Shown here: positions 25,615 through 34,196 of the stretch, in pieces | Layout of the letters: each line of letters opens with the position of its first letter | Numbering within the stretch: the stretch's first letter is position 1 | NCBI GenBank assembly: GCA_029060305.1 | Contig: JAIDUG010000043.1 | Coordinates: 1-41,751 of the forward strand | From: Ruminococcus sp. | Lineage (GTDB): Bacteria > Bacillota > Clostridia > Oscillospirales > Ruminococcaceae | Length of the DNA stretch: 41,751 nucleotides | Direction: 5' to 3' | Made by a program: the position numbers and the translations under genes | The notes under the pieces: generated by a model | The model's database searches: none | What the model was told of the DNA's origin: nothing | The model's input: only the letters and a program-made list of their open reading frames with translations

Positions 25615-27678
25615 TTATTGTGCTGTTTTTATGCCGTTGAGAATTTCTTCATTCCACGAAAGAGAGCTACGGTTGAATAATCCGAAACTTGATTCGCCGG
25701 AAGCCTTGCCGTTATCCCATACGAAACACTTTATACCGTTGGATTTTGCGGAAGATATATAATAGTTGTAATATTCTGCCCTTACCGAATTGTCGGTAGC
25801 GTTTACACAACCAAATTCACCTATAATAACAGGCGTTCCCTTGTCGACGAATTTTTCTTTGAGTTCAGCAAATTTATTGTCAAGTTCAGTTTTTCCGTCG
25901 TCAGTGAAAGTGCTGTCAATACCCTCTGAGAATTTCCACGGTGCGTAATAGTGGACGGACAATATAATATTTTTGTCGTCGGGAATAATCACGTCGTCGA
26001 TAGCGACTGTTTCCGCTGACGCTGAATATGAAGTTATAATCAGAGTTCTTTCTGAGTTGTTACCGCCGGAAGCCCTTACCGTGTTTACAAAATCCTGTTC
26101 ATACTTGTTTATTACTGCTCTTTCCTCAGCAGTACCGCCAGTCCATTCTTTTTCGCTGTCAATGGTACGAGGTTCGTTCATACCCTCAAATAACAGTCTG
26201 TCGTCGTAATCCTTGAAACGTTCAGCGACCTGCTCCCATATAGTACAGAGTTTCTTGCTGTCCTGAGAATATTCTGATTCTGTAGGATTAAACCATATAT
26301 AATCGTCGTGATGCATATTGATTATTACGAACATATCGTTATTGTAAGCGTAATCAACAACTTCTTGAATACGGTCAAGCCATTCCGACTGGATAATACT
26401 TCCGTCCATGTGTTCGTCCCAAGTAATCGGAATACGTATAGCGTTGAAACCTGCATTTTTAACACCTTTGATTATTTCCTCAGTAGTTTTAACGTTTCCC
26501 CACGATGTTTCATTTGATACTTTTACGTGGTTGCTGTCGTAACAATCGAAAGTATTTCCGAGATTCCAGCCTACTTTGATATTTTCGACAATCTGTGCGG
26601 AAGTACGGAATTTCCCTGTATTTTCTTCTGCTACTGGGTCTTCTTCGTCGAGACCGGAAGTTTCTGTGGAAACCGTCTGTGTATCGTTTCCGAGACTGTA
26701 TTTTACTTCTATTGAATCAAGTATAATTTCAGGCTGTTCACTCCACCAGTAGCCTAACATAATTTCGCCGTTTTCTGCAACAAGATTTTTAGCTTTCTGC
26801 GGTACAAACCACGTCAGCGACAATTCAGAGCCGTCAGTGAAAACGGAAGTATCAGGAGACTGATAATTTCCGGCAGAAGATTTGTAACCAAAAGCTCCCG
26901 TGAATTTTCCGAGACTTCCGGCAGAATGTATATTGAAAGTGACCGTTTGCGGAATAGTGTTTTCCGGCATAAAATCAGCTGTTTTTATTTTGATTGTGTT
27001 TTCATCATCGTTGAAATTCACACTTCTCTTGACTTCCTGTGTAACTGTTCCGTCAACCGGCAAGTCTTTTTTGCGTGTGTAAGTGCAGATGACATTTTCC
27101 ACTTTTACACTTGAACAATTTCCCCACCAGTAACCGAAAAGCACTTCTCCGTCAGCAGAAACGTGATTGCTTACGTCCTCGGGGACTTCCCATTTTATTT
27201 CGCCGTAAGTACCTTGAGTTGAAGCGGTGAAGTCAGGTGACTGATACCAGCCCTCGTCGTCTGAGGGATAATCTTTTGTTACGGAAATACCGCAACCGCC
27301 TTTGAACTGTCCTATATTGAGACCGTCGCCGGAATATATCACGAAAGTAAAGGACTTTATAATATCTCCGTCTTCTATGAACTCCGGCAGAGGAATTTTA
27401 ATAGTATTTTTACCGTCTGTTTTCTGAATAACCTTGTCAACTATATACTGCGTGCCGACTTCTGCGGAGACAGTCTCAATCGGGCTTACGTGTAAAGTAG
27501 TCGGTTCTTCCGTAGTTGTTTCTGTAGTGGTTTGGTTTGTTTTTGTTGCAGTAGCTGTATATGCCTTTGTGTTGAAAGTTGACTGTATATAATCGTCTGT
27601 TTTGTTTTTGTTTCCGCAGGCTGTAAAAGTAAGCAGTATTGACATTGCGGAAATAATGGCTGTTAATTTTTTTTCCAT
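25615..27678 (-). CDS. Lipid-anchored GH5 endoglucanase with two carbohydrate-binding-like repeats
   Basis: A 687-aa secreted lipoprotein. A signal peptide ends in lipobox TFTAC with the lipid Cys at 21, followed by a Thr-rich linker (40-61). Two related beta-rich repeats (about 76-202 and 214-328) each end in an LFGYWWG / MLGYWWS motif, and they look like carbohydrate-binding modules of a family I cannot name with certainty. Residues 357-687 are a GH5 catalytic domain: GWNLGNTFD, NMHHDDY, acid/base Glu 502 in GMNEPR, HYYAPW, and nucleophile Glu 621 in IIGEFGC. It probably cleaves beta-1,4-glucan or a related glucan at the cell surface. There is no dockerin, so it is membrane-tethered rather than cellulosomal. 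AAAGGAT lies about 12 bases before the ATG. Confidence 0.92.
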   Translation of the reverse strand: MEKKLTAIISAMSILLTFTACGNKNKTDDYIQSTFNTKAYTATATKTNQTTTETTTEEPTTLHVSPIETVSAEVGTQYIVDKVIQKTDGKNTIKIPLPEFIEDGDIIKSFTFVIYSGDGLNIGQFKGGCGISVTKDYPSDDEGWYQSPDFTASTQGTYGEIKWEVPEDVSNHVSADGEVLFGYWWGNCSSVKVENVICTYTRKKDLPVDGTVTQEVKRSVNFNDDENTIKIKTADFMPENTIPQTVTFNIHSAGSLGKFTGAFGYKSSAGNYQSPDTSVFTDGSELSLTWFVPQKAKNLVAENGEIMLGYWWSEQPEIILDSIEVKYSLGNDTQTVSTETSGLDEEDPVAEENTGKFRTSAQIVENIKVGWNLGNTFDCYDSNHVKVSNETSWGNVKTTEEIIKGVKNAGFNAIRIPITWDEHMDGSIIQSEWLDRIQEVVDYAYNNDMFVIINMHHDDYIWFNPTESEYSQDSKKLCTIWEQVAERFKDYDDRLLFEGMNEPRTIDSEKEWTGGTAEERAVINKYEQDFVNTVRASGGNNSERTLIITSYSASAETVAIDDVIIPDDKNIILSVHYYAPWKFSEGIDSTFTDDGKTELDNKFAELKEKFVDKGTPVIIGEFGCVNATDNSVRAEYYNYYISSAKSNGIKCFVWDNGKASGESSFGLFNRSSLSWNEEILNGIKTAQ

Positions 27679-27722
27679 GACCGTTTAATATCCTTTCATG
27701 TTTTCTTGTGTACAGTAAAACT

Positions 27723-27751
27723 ATTATATCATTATTCGGGAAAAATTTCAA
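27723..27751 (-). promoter_or_regulatory. Promoter of the GH5 gene
   Basis: TTGAAA, 17-bp spacer and TGA-TATAAT (extended -10) on the minus strand. The palindrome at 27775-27793 begins 23 bases upstream of its -35. Confidence 0.78.
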
Positions 27752-27774
27752 TAATTATTGCAGATAATTTTTTA

Positions 27775-27804
27775 TTTATCGATAAACGATAAAAAATTAT
27801 CGTT
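27775..27804. promoter_or_regulatory. Operator candidate 1 (CGATAAACG palindrome with extra half-site)
   Basis: TTTATCG-ATAAA-CGATAAA is a perfect inverted repeat. It overlaps a second perfect repeat, AACGATAA-4 bases-TTATCGTT. Three half-sites thus lie in 30 bp in the space shared by the GH5 gene and the DUF2975-XRE operon. Confidence 0.6.
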
Positions 27805-27858
27805 ACTTATGCATAACGGGAAATGCTTCCGTACTTGTATTTTTTGTACAGATATACG

Positions 27859-27881
27859 AATTTAACGATAAACGTTAAATT
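27859..27881. promoter_or_regulatory. Operator candidate 2 (CGATAAACG palindrome)
   Basis: AATTTAACG-ATAAA-CGTTAAATT is a perfect 9-bp inverted repeat with the same core, CGATAAACG, as candidate 1. It ends 5 bases ahead of the -35 of the DUF2975 operon; a further AACGTAAA half-site lies inside that promoter's spacer. A repressor bound here would block the promoter. Confidence 0.65.
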
Positions 27882-27885
27882 TATA

Positions 27886-27914
27886 TTGACAAACGTAAAA
27901 CTCCCTGCTATAAT
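27886..27914 (+). promoter_or_regulatory. Promoter of the DUF2975-XRE operon
   Basis: Perfect TTGACA, 17-bp spacer and perfect TATAAT, with operator-like repeats directly upstream. Confidence 0.9.
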
Positions 27915-27966
27915 ATAAACATCACGTGAGACGGATAAAACAATAATCAAACGGAGGAAATTATTT

Positions 27967-28611
27967 ATGAAAAATGAAACTATCGGAAAAATCAACTCAA
28001 TAGGCAAGGTGAGCCGTATTGTTGCAAAAATTGCACAGGTTGTAGCTCTTATAGGAGCAATAGCTTGTTTGGTGGTTGGAGTTGTCGGACTTTTCATTCC
28101 GAAAAACGCCATGCAGTTCAACGGCACAGCTTTGGGAAAACTTTCACTTAATACAAAGTTTGTGGAAGATGCCGACATTGACGAAGGCAATGATAAACAT
28201 AGTTTTTTAGGTGCAGACTTTGAAATAAACGCCAAAGAATCAAGAGACAGTGATATTCAGCACGTTGAAATTGAGGCTTCCGCAAGCAACGTAAACGGAA
28301 ATATACTGAAACTTTTTGTATCTTCAGTAGGTTTTGTCGCAGCGGTATTCTGTGGGTTACTGTGGATTGTGATGAGATTTGTGGTCAGATTTTCCAAAAC
28401 CCTTGAAATATGTAATTCACCATTTGAAGAAAACGTCCTTACGAATATGAAAAAACTTGGAATATCGCTTATACCTTTCGGAATTTTCACACTCGCAACA
28501 TCTGGAATATCAGCAATAGCATTGATTCTTTTGATTATGGTTGTAATGCTGTTCATAAATATTTTCAAGTATGGTGCGGAGTTACAGCAGGAATCAGATG
28601 ATACAGTCTGA
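27967..28611 (+). CDS. DUF2975-like four-helix membrane protein
   Basis: A 214-aa protein starting MKNETIGKINSIGKVSRIVA. Four hydrophobic segments are visible: about residues 20-46, 115-140, 155-170 and 180-200, with a polar loop between the first two. The block NSPFEENVLTNMKKLGISLI and the pairing with a small YozG-like regulator resemble DUF2975 proteins such as Bacillus YoaS, which sits next to yozG. The function of that family is unknown. CGGAGG is the SD. The regulator gene begins 10 bases downstream. Confidence 0.65.
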   Translation: MKNETIGKINSIGKVSRIVAKIAQVVALIGAIACLVVGVVGLFIPKNAMQFNGTALGKLSLNTKFVEDADIDEGNDKHSFLGADFEINAKESRDSDIQHVEIEASASNVNGNILKLFVSSVGFVAAVFCGLLWIVMRFVVRFSKTLEICNSPFEENVLTNMKKLGISLIPFGIFTLATSGISAIALILLIMVVMLFINIFKYGAELQQESDDTV

Positions 28612-28621
28612 GGTGCATATT

Positions 28622-28831
28622 ATGGCTATAATTTCTAGACTTGACAGAGTAATGGCAGACAGGAAGATTTCCCTCAACGAACTCAGCGAGCGTGTGGGAG
28701 TAAGCAACGTGAATCTTTCAAAACTCAAAACGGGAAAAGTAAGTGCGATAAGGTTTTCCACACTCAACGCTATTTGTCGTGAACTGAAATGCCAGCCTGC
28801 TGATATTCTTGAATACGTGGAAGATACTTAA
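28622..28831 (+). CDS. YozG-like XRE regulator
   Basis: A 69-aa single-domain Cro/CI-type helix-turn-helix protein: MAIISRLDRVMADRKISLNE, then SERVGVSNVNLSKLKTGKV, then LNAICRELKCQPADILEYVE. This matches the YozG type of compact regulators found with DUF2975 proteins. GAGGTG precedes ATG 28622, and longer in-frame starts overlap the upstream gene. It is a likely autoregulator acting on the CGATAAACG palindromes at the head of its own operon (inference). Confidence 0.88.
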   Translation: MAIISRLDRVMADRKISLNELSERVGVSNVNLSKLKTGKVSAIRFSTLNAICRELKCQPADILEYVEDT

Positions 28832-28838
28832 TAATTAA

Positions 28839-28870
28839 TAAAAACGGTACTCAACGTGCCGTTTTTTATT
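28839..28870 (+). terminator. Terminator of the DUF2975-XRE operon
   Basis: AAAACGGTAC / GTGCCGTTTT stem (one G-U) around TCAAC, then a T run. Confidence 0.88.
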
Positions 28871-28964
28871 TGGGCATAACAAACATTATAGTATATTGCT
28901 TTTTGTGAAAAGTAACAAAAATTTTCTGTATCTTCAATAAAAACTTTATTTTTTTTTAGAAATA

Positions 28965-28973
28965 TGATATAAT
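28965..28973 (+). promoter_or_regulatory. Extended -10 promoter candidate of the HAD-ior operon
   Basis: TGA-TATAAT with a poor -35 (TTTATT) at 17 bp. It is the only promoter-like element that I see ahead of the long gene run 29007-36586. Confidence 0.5.
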
Positions 28974-29006
28974 TATTCCGTTGTTATCCGGAGGAGGACT
29001 TTTTTT

Positions 29007-29831
29007 ATGAAACATCTTTATATTACAGACCTTGACGGTACTTTGCTGAATAACAACGGTCATCTTTCTGAACGTACCGTCTGTATTGTCAATGATTTAA
29101 TTGAAAAGGGAATGTATTTTACTTTTGCAACAGCAAGGTCTGTATATTCCGCAAAACCTCTTACTTCTGCACTTGATATAAACGTTCCGTATATTCTTAT
29201 GAACGGCGTGAGTATTTATAATCCCGAAAACAATACATATATAAAAAATGAATATATTCAGCCGGAAGTATCTTCTGAAATAATAAGGGTTTTTAAGGAA
29301 AGTAATGTAAGATGTTTTATGTACAGAACAGTAAAAAATATTCTTACAGCTTACTTCACGGAAATAACAACTCAGGTTATGCAGAGTTTTGCAGAATCAA
29401 GAAAAAACAATTACAATAAACCTTTTGTGCAGTGTACAGACCTTGTTGACGTTGCAGACGACAAAACGGTTTATTTTACTACTACCGGAGATTATGAAAA
29501 AATTCTTCCTGTAAAAAATGCCGTCGGAAATATAAAGGGCATTAATTACGCTTTTTACCGTGACACGTACACCGGAAAATATTTTCTTGAGATTTTTTCT
29601 GAAAACGCCTCAAAAGCAAACGGTATAAAGTATCTCAGGAATGAGTACGGATTTGATAAGGTAGTATGTTTCGGAGATAACTTCAATGATATGGCTATGT
29701 TCGGAGAATCGGACGTTAAAATCGCTGTCGGAAATGCAGTTCCGGAACTGAAGAAACTTGCTGACTTTGTGGCATTGCCAAACGAAAATAACGGTGTTGC
29801 AGAATGGCTTTCCGAAAACTATGGGGGATAA
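29007..29831 (+). CDS. Cof-type HAD-IIB family phosphatase
   Basis: A 274-aa cytoplasmic hydrolase, probably acting on sugar phosphates or flavin-type phosphates. Motif I is DLDGTLL at residues 8-14; motif II is in TFATARS, where the usual ATGR reads ATAR; motif IV is in VVCFGDNFNDMAMF. Length and C2 cap type fit the Cof subfamily. GGAGGAGG is the SD. It begins a tight run of genes leading into iorA, with the next ATG 2 bases after its stop. Confidence 0.9.
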   Translation: MKHLYITDLDGTLLNNNGHLSERTVCIVNDLIEKGMYFTFATARSVYSAKPLTSALDINVPYILMNGVSIYNPENNTYIKNEYIQPEVSSEIIRVFKESNVRCFMYRTVKNILTAYFTEITTQVMQSFAESRKNNYNKPFVQCTDLVDVADDKTVYFTTTGDYEKILPVKNAVGNIKGINYAFYRDTYTGKYFLEIFSENASKANGIKYLRNEYGFDKVVCFGDNFNDMAMFGESDVKIAVGNAVPELKKLADFVALPNENNGVAEWLSENYGG

Positions 29832-29833
29832 TT

Positions 29834-30550
29834 ATGAACAGATTTTCATATAAGAACGTTTACAACAGCGACAAGCATAAGGAATTTATTGAAAGTCAGC
29901 GTTATGTAATAGACGATAAATTTCTTTCTGAAACAGAGAGTTATGAACTGACAGACGATTTTTCACTTGAAATCAATACCTATGAGGAAAAACAGCAAAG
30001 AAAAAGTCATGAAGTATTCATTTCTGTACAGAAAGCGACTTTGAAAAATGCAGACAGAACAATATATGAATACTATTGTTTTTATGACCACAGTGTTACA
30101 TTTAAGGAAATTATCCACCATAAAAACGGACACAGATATTATCCTTTTCATGTTGACTTGTATGGAATAAGTTTTCTTGATGTAGACACTTTGGAAGTGT
30201 ACAACTATATTCCAGAGGGCTATGAACATGATGATAAATATATGTGCGGAGAGAGTTTTATAATAACAGATATTCACTATGATATTGAATCAAATCTCAT
30301 TGCATACGGCGGTTGTTACTGGGCTTCTCCTTATGAAGTAATGGTAGGCGATTTTTCAGACCCTATGAATTTCAATCCGCACCTGATAAGTCTTCATGAT
30401 ATTTTAGACCCTGAATATAATTATGACGATATTGATTTCAAAGAATGGAAAAATAACAGACTATATGTTTTATGCGACAAAGAAGAAAAATCTTTGAGTG
30501 TTGAAGAACTCAGAAAATTAATAAATGAATTGACTGAGAGGAATTTATGA
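29834..30550 (+). CDS. Hypothetical protein, first of two tandem paralogues
   Basis: A 238-aa soluble acidic protein, starting MNRFSYKNVYNSDKHKEFIE. It shares with the next gene long blocks: RYVIDDKF, IIHHKNGH, YYPFHVD, GIS, LDVDT, YIPEGY, MCGESF, VMVGDFS and NFNPHL. Alternating hydrophobic and aromatic strands suggest a beta-rich fold, possibly propeller-like. Function unknown. GGGGGATAATT is the SD, and the gene overlaps its paralogue by 4 bases (ATGA). Confidence 0.75.
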   Translation: MNRFSYKNVYNSDKHKEFIESQRYVIDDKFLSETESYELTDDFSLEINTYEEKQQRKSHEVFISVQKATLKNADRTIYEYYCFYDHSVTFKEIIHHKNGHRYYPFHVDLYGISFLDVDTLEVYNYIPEGYEHDDKYMCGESFIITDIHYDIESNLIAYGGCYWASPYEVMVGDFSDPMNFNPHLISLHDILDPEYNYDDIDFKEWKNNRLYVLCDKEEKSLSVEELRKLINELTERNL

Positions 30551-31281
30551 GTGAATTTTCATATAAAAATGTTTATGGTACTGAAAAGTATAAAGAATTT
30601 ATAGACAGCAAGCGATATGTAATAGATGACAAATTTTTTCATCAGACAGGAATATGGGAATTATCAGACGGCTTTGTAGTTGAATATACCATTTACGATG
30701 ACACAGAACAGAAAGAAAAGGGTTTTAGTAGTACAAAAGCTGTCGGAGCAAAAATAATTCTCAGAAATAAAAAAAGAAAAGTATATGAATATTATTGTTT
30801 CAATAGTTATGCTTACGGATTTAAGGATATTATACATCACAAAAACGGTCATAAATATTATCCGTTTCACGTTGATATGTACGGAATCAGCTATCTTGAT
30901 GTTGACACTATGGAAGAATATCACTATATTCCGGAGGGGTACAAGCATAATGACGACCGTATGTGCGGAGAATCTTTTTTAATATATAATGCTTACTATG
31001 ACAGGAAATCCAATCTGATTGCATACGACGGCACTTATCTTGGAATGGCTTATGATGTAATGGTAGGGGATTTTTCCAATCCGCTTGACTTCAATCCGCA
31101 TCTTGTAAGCCTGTATGATATTTTTAATAATAAATATGAAGAAATTGATTTTAAGGAATGGAAAGACGATAAATTATATGTTACTTGTTATGACGAAGAA
31201 GAATCTATGATTATTGAAAAATCTTTGAGTGTTGAGGAACTCAAAGAAAAAATTAACGAATTAACGAAGAAAGGAAAATAA
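30547..31281 (+). CDS. Hypothetical protein, second of two tandem paralogues
   Basis: A 244-aa paralogue of the preceding gene, starting MSEFSYKNVYGTEKYKEFID, with the same order of conserved blocks. It differs mainly in the N-terminal third and in the segment before the end (SLSVEELKEKINELTKK is shared). The two arose by duplication. Tandem divergent copies of this kind are often seen among immunity proteins, but no toxin gene is visible, so this is only a suggestion. It ends 3 bases before the iorA ATG. Confidence 0.75.
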   Translation: MSEFSYKNVYGTEKYKEFIDSKRYVIDDKFFHQTGIWELSDGFVVEYTIYDDTEQKEKGFSSTKAVGAKIILRNKKRKVYEYYCFNSYAYGFKDIIHHKNGHKYYPFHVDMYGISYLDVDTMEEYHYIPEGYKHNDDRMCGESFLIYNAYYDRKSNLIAYDGTYLGMAYDVMVGDFSNPLDFNPHLVSLYDIFNNKYEEIDFKEWKDDKLYVTCYDEEESMIIEKSLSVEELKEKINELTKKGK

Positions 31282-31284
31282 AGA

Positions 31285-33015
31285 ATGAATAAGTTAATGT
31301 TAGGAAATGAGGCTTTTGCGAGAGGTCTTTATGAGGCAGGCTGTAAGGTTGTATCAAGCTACCCTGGTACACCGTCAACAGAAATTACTGAGGAAGTCGC
31401 AAAGTATAAGGAAGTCTATGCTGAATGGGCTCCAAATGAAAAAGTAGCTTTAGAGGTTGCATTAGGTGCTTCAATAGCAGGTGCAAGAAGTTTTTGCGGT
31501 ATGAAACACGTAGGTCTGAACGTTGCTTCCGACCCTTTGTATACTGCTTCATACAGCGGAGTAAATGCAGGACTTGTGATAGCTGTTGCAGATGACCAAG
31601 GTATGCACTCCTCGCAGAATGAGCAGGACAGCAGACATCACGCAATTGCTTCAAAAGTGCCTATGCTTGAACCGTCCGATTCTGCCGAATGTAAGGAATT
31701 TGTTAAACTTGCGTTTGAGATTTCCGAAAATTTTGATACACCTGTTATTGTGAGAATGTCAACACGTGTTGCACATTCGCAGAGTATAGTCTGTACGGAA
31801 GAACGTAATGAAATGGATTTAAAGGAATATGTAAAAAATCCTCAGAAATACGTAATGATGCCAGCCTATGCAAAGGGAAGACACGTGTTTGTTGAGGAAC
31901 GCACAAATAAACTTACTGAATATGCTGAAACTTCACCGCTGAACCGTGTGGAGATTTCGGAAAAGGCAGAAATGGGCGTAATTACAAACGGAGCGTGTTA
32001 TCAGTACACAAAAGAAGCACTCGGCGACAAGGCATCTGTTCTGAAACTCGGCATAGTGAATCCGCTTCCGGTGAAACTTATTCAGGACTTTGCTTCAAAA
32101 TATGAAAAGGTTTACATAATTGAGGAACTCGACGGAATTATTGAACAGCATTGCAGAAATATAGGCGTAAACAACGTACAGGGAAAAGAGATTTTCGGAT
32201 ATATCGGAGAAATTCCGCAGTCGGTGATTGCAGAAAAACTTCTCAGTGAAACAAAGGAATCAATTACGCTGAATGAGAATATTCCGGTAAGACCGCCTGT
32301 TATGTGTGCAGGCTGTCCGCACAGGGGACTTTTCTATTGTCTTAAAAAACTCGGTGTAACGGTTTCAGGTGACATAGGCTGTTATACACTCGGAGCGGTC
32401 GCACCTCTCAACGCTATGGACACTACTATTTGTATGGGAGCTTCAATTTCCGCACTGCACGGTTTCAATAAGGCAAGGGGTGTTGAATCTGAACATAAAA
32501 GCGTTGCAGTAATAGGAGACTCAACTTTCATGCACTCAGGAATGACAGGTCTTGTAAACATAGCGTATAACAATTCAAATTCGACTGTAATTATACTTGA
32601 CAACTCAATAACAGGAATGACAGGACATCAGCAGAATCCTACAACAGGAAAAAATCTCAAAGGAGACCCTGCTTCAGCAGTGAATCTTGAGGAACTCTGT
32701 AAAGCTATCGGTATAAAGAGAGTACGTGTTGTAGACCCTTACTGTCTTGCTGAAACTGAAAAGGCTATAAAAGAGGAACTCGCTTCAGACGAGGCATCCG
32801 TAATTATATCACGCAGACCGTGTGCTTTGCTGAAATATGTGAAACATAATCCGCCATTTGCAGTTGACAGCGATAAGTGCGTAGGTTGCAAGGCTTGTAT
32901 GAAACTCGGCTGTCCTGCAATTTCGATAAAGAACAAAAAGGCAGTTATAGACCATACTCAGTGTGTAGGTTGCGGAATATGTCAGGAACAGTGTAAATTC
33001 AATGCAATTGGTTAA
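31285..33015 (+). CDS. iorA: Indolepyruvate:ferredoxin oxidoreductase, alpha subunit
   Basis: The thiamine-diphosphate subunit that decarboxylates aryl-2-oxoacids (indolepyruvate, phenylpyruvate) to aryl-acetyl-CoA with reduced ferredoxin. The 576-aa protein starts MNKLMLGNEAFARGLYEAGC, with SYPGTPSTEI and APNEKVALEVALG in the pyrimidine domain. GDIGCYTLGA and the GDSTFMHSGMTGL...NS block bind ThDP. Two ferredoxin-like clusters stand at the C terminus (CVGCKACMKLGCP and CVGCGICQEQC). Length is near the family norm. The SD is GAAAGGA. iorB follows after one unknown gene. Confidence 0.96.
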   Translation: MNKLMLGNEAFARGLYEAGCKVVSSYPGTPSTEITEEVAKYKEVYAEWAPNEKVALEVALGASIAGARSFCGMKHVGLNVASDPLYTASYSGVNAGLVIAVADDQGMHSSQNEQDSRHHAIASKVPMLEPSDSAECKEFVKLAFEISENFDTPVIVRMSTRVAHSQSIVCTEERNEMDLKEYVKNPQKYVMMPAYAKGRHVFVEERTNKLTEYAETSPLNRVEISEKAEMGVITNGACYQYTKEALGDKASVLKLGIVNPLPVKLIQDFASKYEKVYIIEELDGIIEQHCRNIGVNNVQGKEIFGYIGEIPQSVIAEKLLSETKESITLNENIPVRPPVMCAGCPHRGLFYCLKKLGVTVSGDIGCYTLGAVAPLNAMDTTICMGASISALHGFNKARGVESEHKSVAVIGDSTFMHSGMTGLVNIAYNNSNSTVIILDNSITGMTGHQQNPTTGKNLKGDPASAVNLEELCKAIGIKRVRVVDPYCLAETEKAIKEELASDEASVIISRRPCALLKYVKHNPPFAVDSDKCVGCKACMKLGCPAISIKNKKAVIDHTQCVGCGICQEQCKFNAIG

Positions 33016-33039
33016 ATAATCTTGAATTATTTTAAAAGC

Positions 33040-33155
33040 GTGTATGATAAATGTATCTTGTGTATGATAAATGGCTATTTATATCTTTCACCGTAAAAGA
33101 GATATATTTTTGTAAAGGGTTTATGAAAATGGTTCATATCATACACATCATACAC
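33040..33155. repeat. Nested inverted-repeat array built from a 9-mer
   Basis: The 9-mer GTGTATGAT occurs twice forward (33040-33048, 33060-33068; each part of a 13-bp copy at 20-bp period). It occurs twice in reverse, back to back (33138-33146, 33147-33155). Between them lies ATATCT/AGATAT around 33081-33105. In RNA this could give a long stem with a nested hairpin. It lies between iorA and the 132-aa gene. Confidence 0.8.
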
Positions 33156-33184
33156 AAATAAATTTCTGTAAAGGAGAATAAAAA

Positions 33185-33583
33185 ATGACTGAAAATCATT
33201 CTGAAATATACAGCTCATTTGCAGACTGGCTTGACAATCTGCTGGAAAACAATGATATGCCTGTTGATACAAAGGCTTTCAACTTCAATCTCTATGAGGA
33301 AGACAATAATGTATATGGCGTACAGCTTATTGCTTCCGACAGATTTGACGTTTCTGACGACGAATGGGCTTGTTGTGAAATATGGTCGTCAGAAGAAGAT
33401 GTTTTCTTTGTTGACACTTCCGACGAAGATGACAAAACCCGTGAAACATTTGAGAAGTTTGTAAACGATATGATTTCATATTATATCAGAAGAGGAGCAT
33501 ACGGTGACGTTCTCGGATTTGTGCCTGTCGGTATCGGATTCGTTGACGGAGACTTAAATATTATTTTCATACCCGAAAATTAA
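33185..33583 (+). CDS. 132-aa acidic hypothetical protein inside the ior operon
   Basis: It begins MTENHSEIYSSFADWLDNLL and is strongly acidic, with no membrane segment and one Cys-Cys pair (WACCEIW). I recognise no domain. AAAGGAG stands 8 bases upstream, and the repeat array precedes it. The gene splits iorA from iorB but leaves short spacing to iorB (14 bases), so it is probably cotranscribed with iorB and paaK. Confidence 0.7.
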   Translation: MTENHSEIYSSFADWLDNLLENNDMPVDTKAFNFNLYEEDNNVYGVQLIASDRFDVSDDEWACCEIWSSEEDVFFVDTSDEDDKTRETFEKFVNDMISYYIRRGAYGDVLGFVPVGIGFVDGDLNIIFIPEN

Positions 33584-33597
33584 GGAGTTTTATTATT

Positions 33598-34173
33598 ATG
33601 GAAACTAAATCAATTATGATAGTAGGTGTAGGCGGACAAGGTTCACTGCTTGCATCAAGAATTATCGGAAACGTGCTTTTATCGCAAGGTTACGACGTTA
33701 AAGTAAGCGAGGTACACGGAATGTCACAGCGTGGCGGTTCTGTTGTGACCTATGTAAAGTATGGCGATAAGGTTTATTCGCCTGTTGTCGAAAAAGGCGA
33801 GGCTGATATTGTAATATCTTTTGAACTGCTTGAATCAGCAAGGGCTTTGCCGTATCTCAAAAAGGACGGTCACCTGATAACTTCCGTACAGAGAATAGAC
33901 CCTATGCCAGTAATTACAGGAATGGCAGAATATCCCGAAAATCTCATTGAGAAGATGAAGTCAGCAGGTGCGGACATTACAGCGGTTGACGCTCTCAGTC
34001 TTGCGGAACAGGCTGGTACTTCAAAGGCTTCAAACGTCGTACTTATGGGCGTGCTTGCTTCAAAAATGGATTTTCCGGAAGAAGTATGGCAGAATGCACT
34101 TGAACAGTGTGTTCCGTCAAAATTCCTCGAACTGAATAAAAAGGCTTTTGTACTCGGATTACAGAATACATAA
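33598..34173 (+). CDS. iorB: Indolepyruvate:ferredoxin oxidoreductase, beta subunit
   Basis: The small subunit of the same oxidoreductase, related to the gamma domain of pyruvate:ferredoxin oxidoreductase. The 191-aa protein opens METKSIMIVGVGGQGSLLAS and contains VSEVHGMSQRGGSV, the usual signature, then EADIVISFELLE. AAGGAG is the SD, and paaK begins 23 bases downstream. Length is normal for IorB. Confidence 0.95.
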   Translation: METKSIMIVGVGGQGSLLASRIIGNVLLSQGYDVKVSEVHGMSQRGGSVVTYVKYGDKVYSPVVEKGEADIVISFELLESARALPYLKKDGHLITSVQRIDPMPVITGMAEYPENLIEKMKSAGADITAVDALSLAEQAGTSKASNVVLMGVLASKMDFPEEVWQNALEQCVPSKFLELNKKAFVLGLQNT

Positions 34174-34196
34174 TAAAATAAAGGAGTTGTTAAAAA

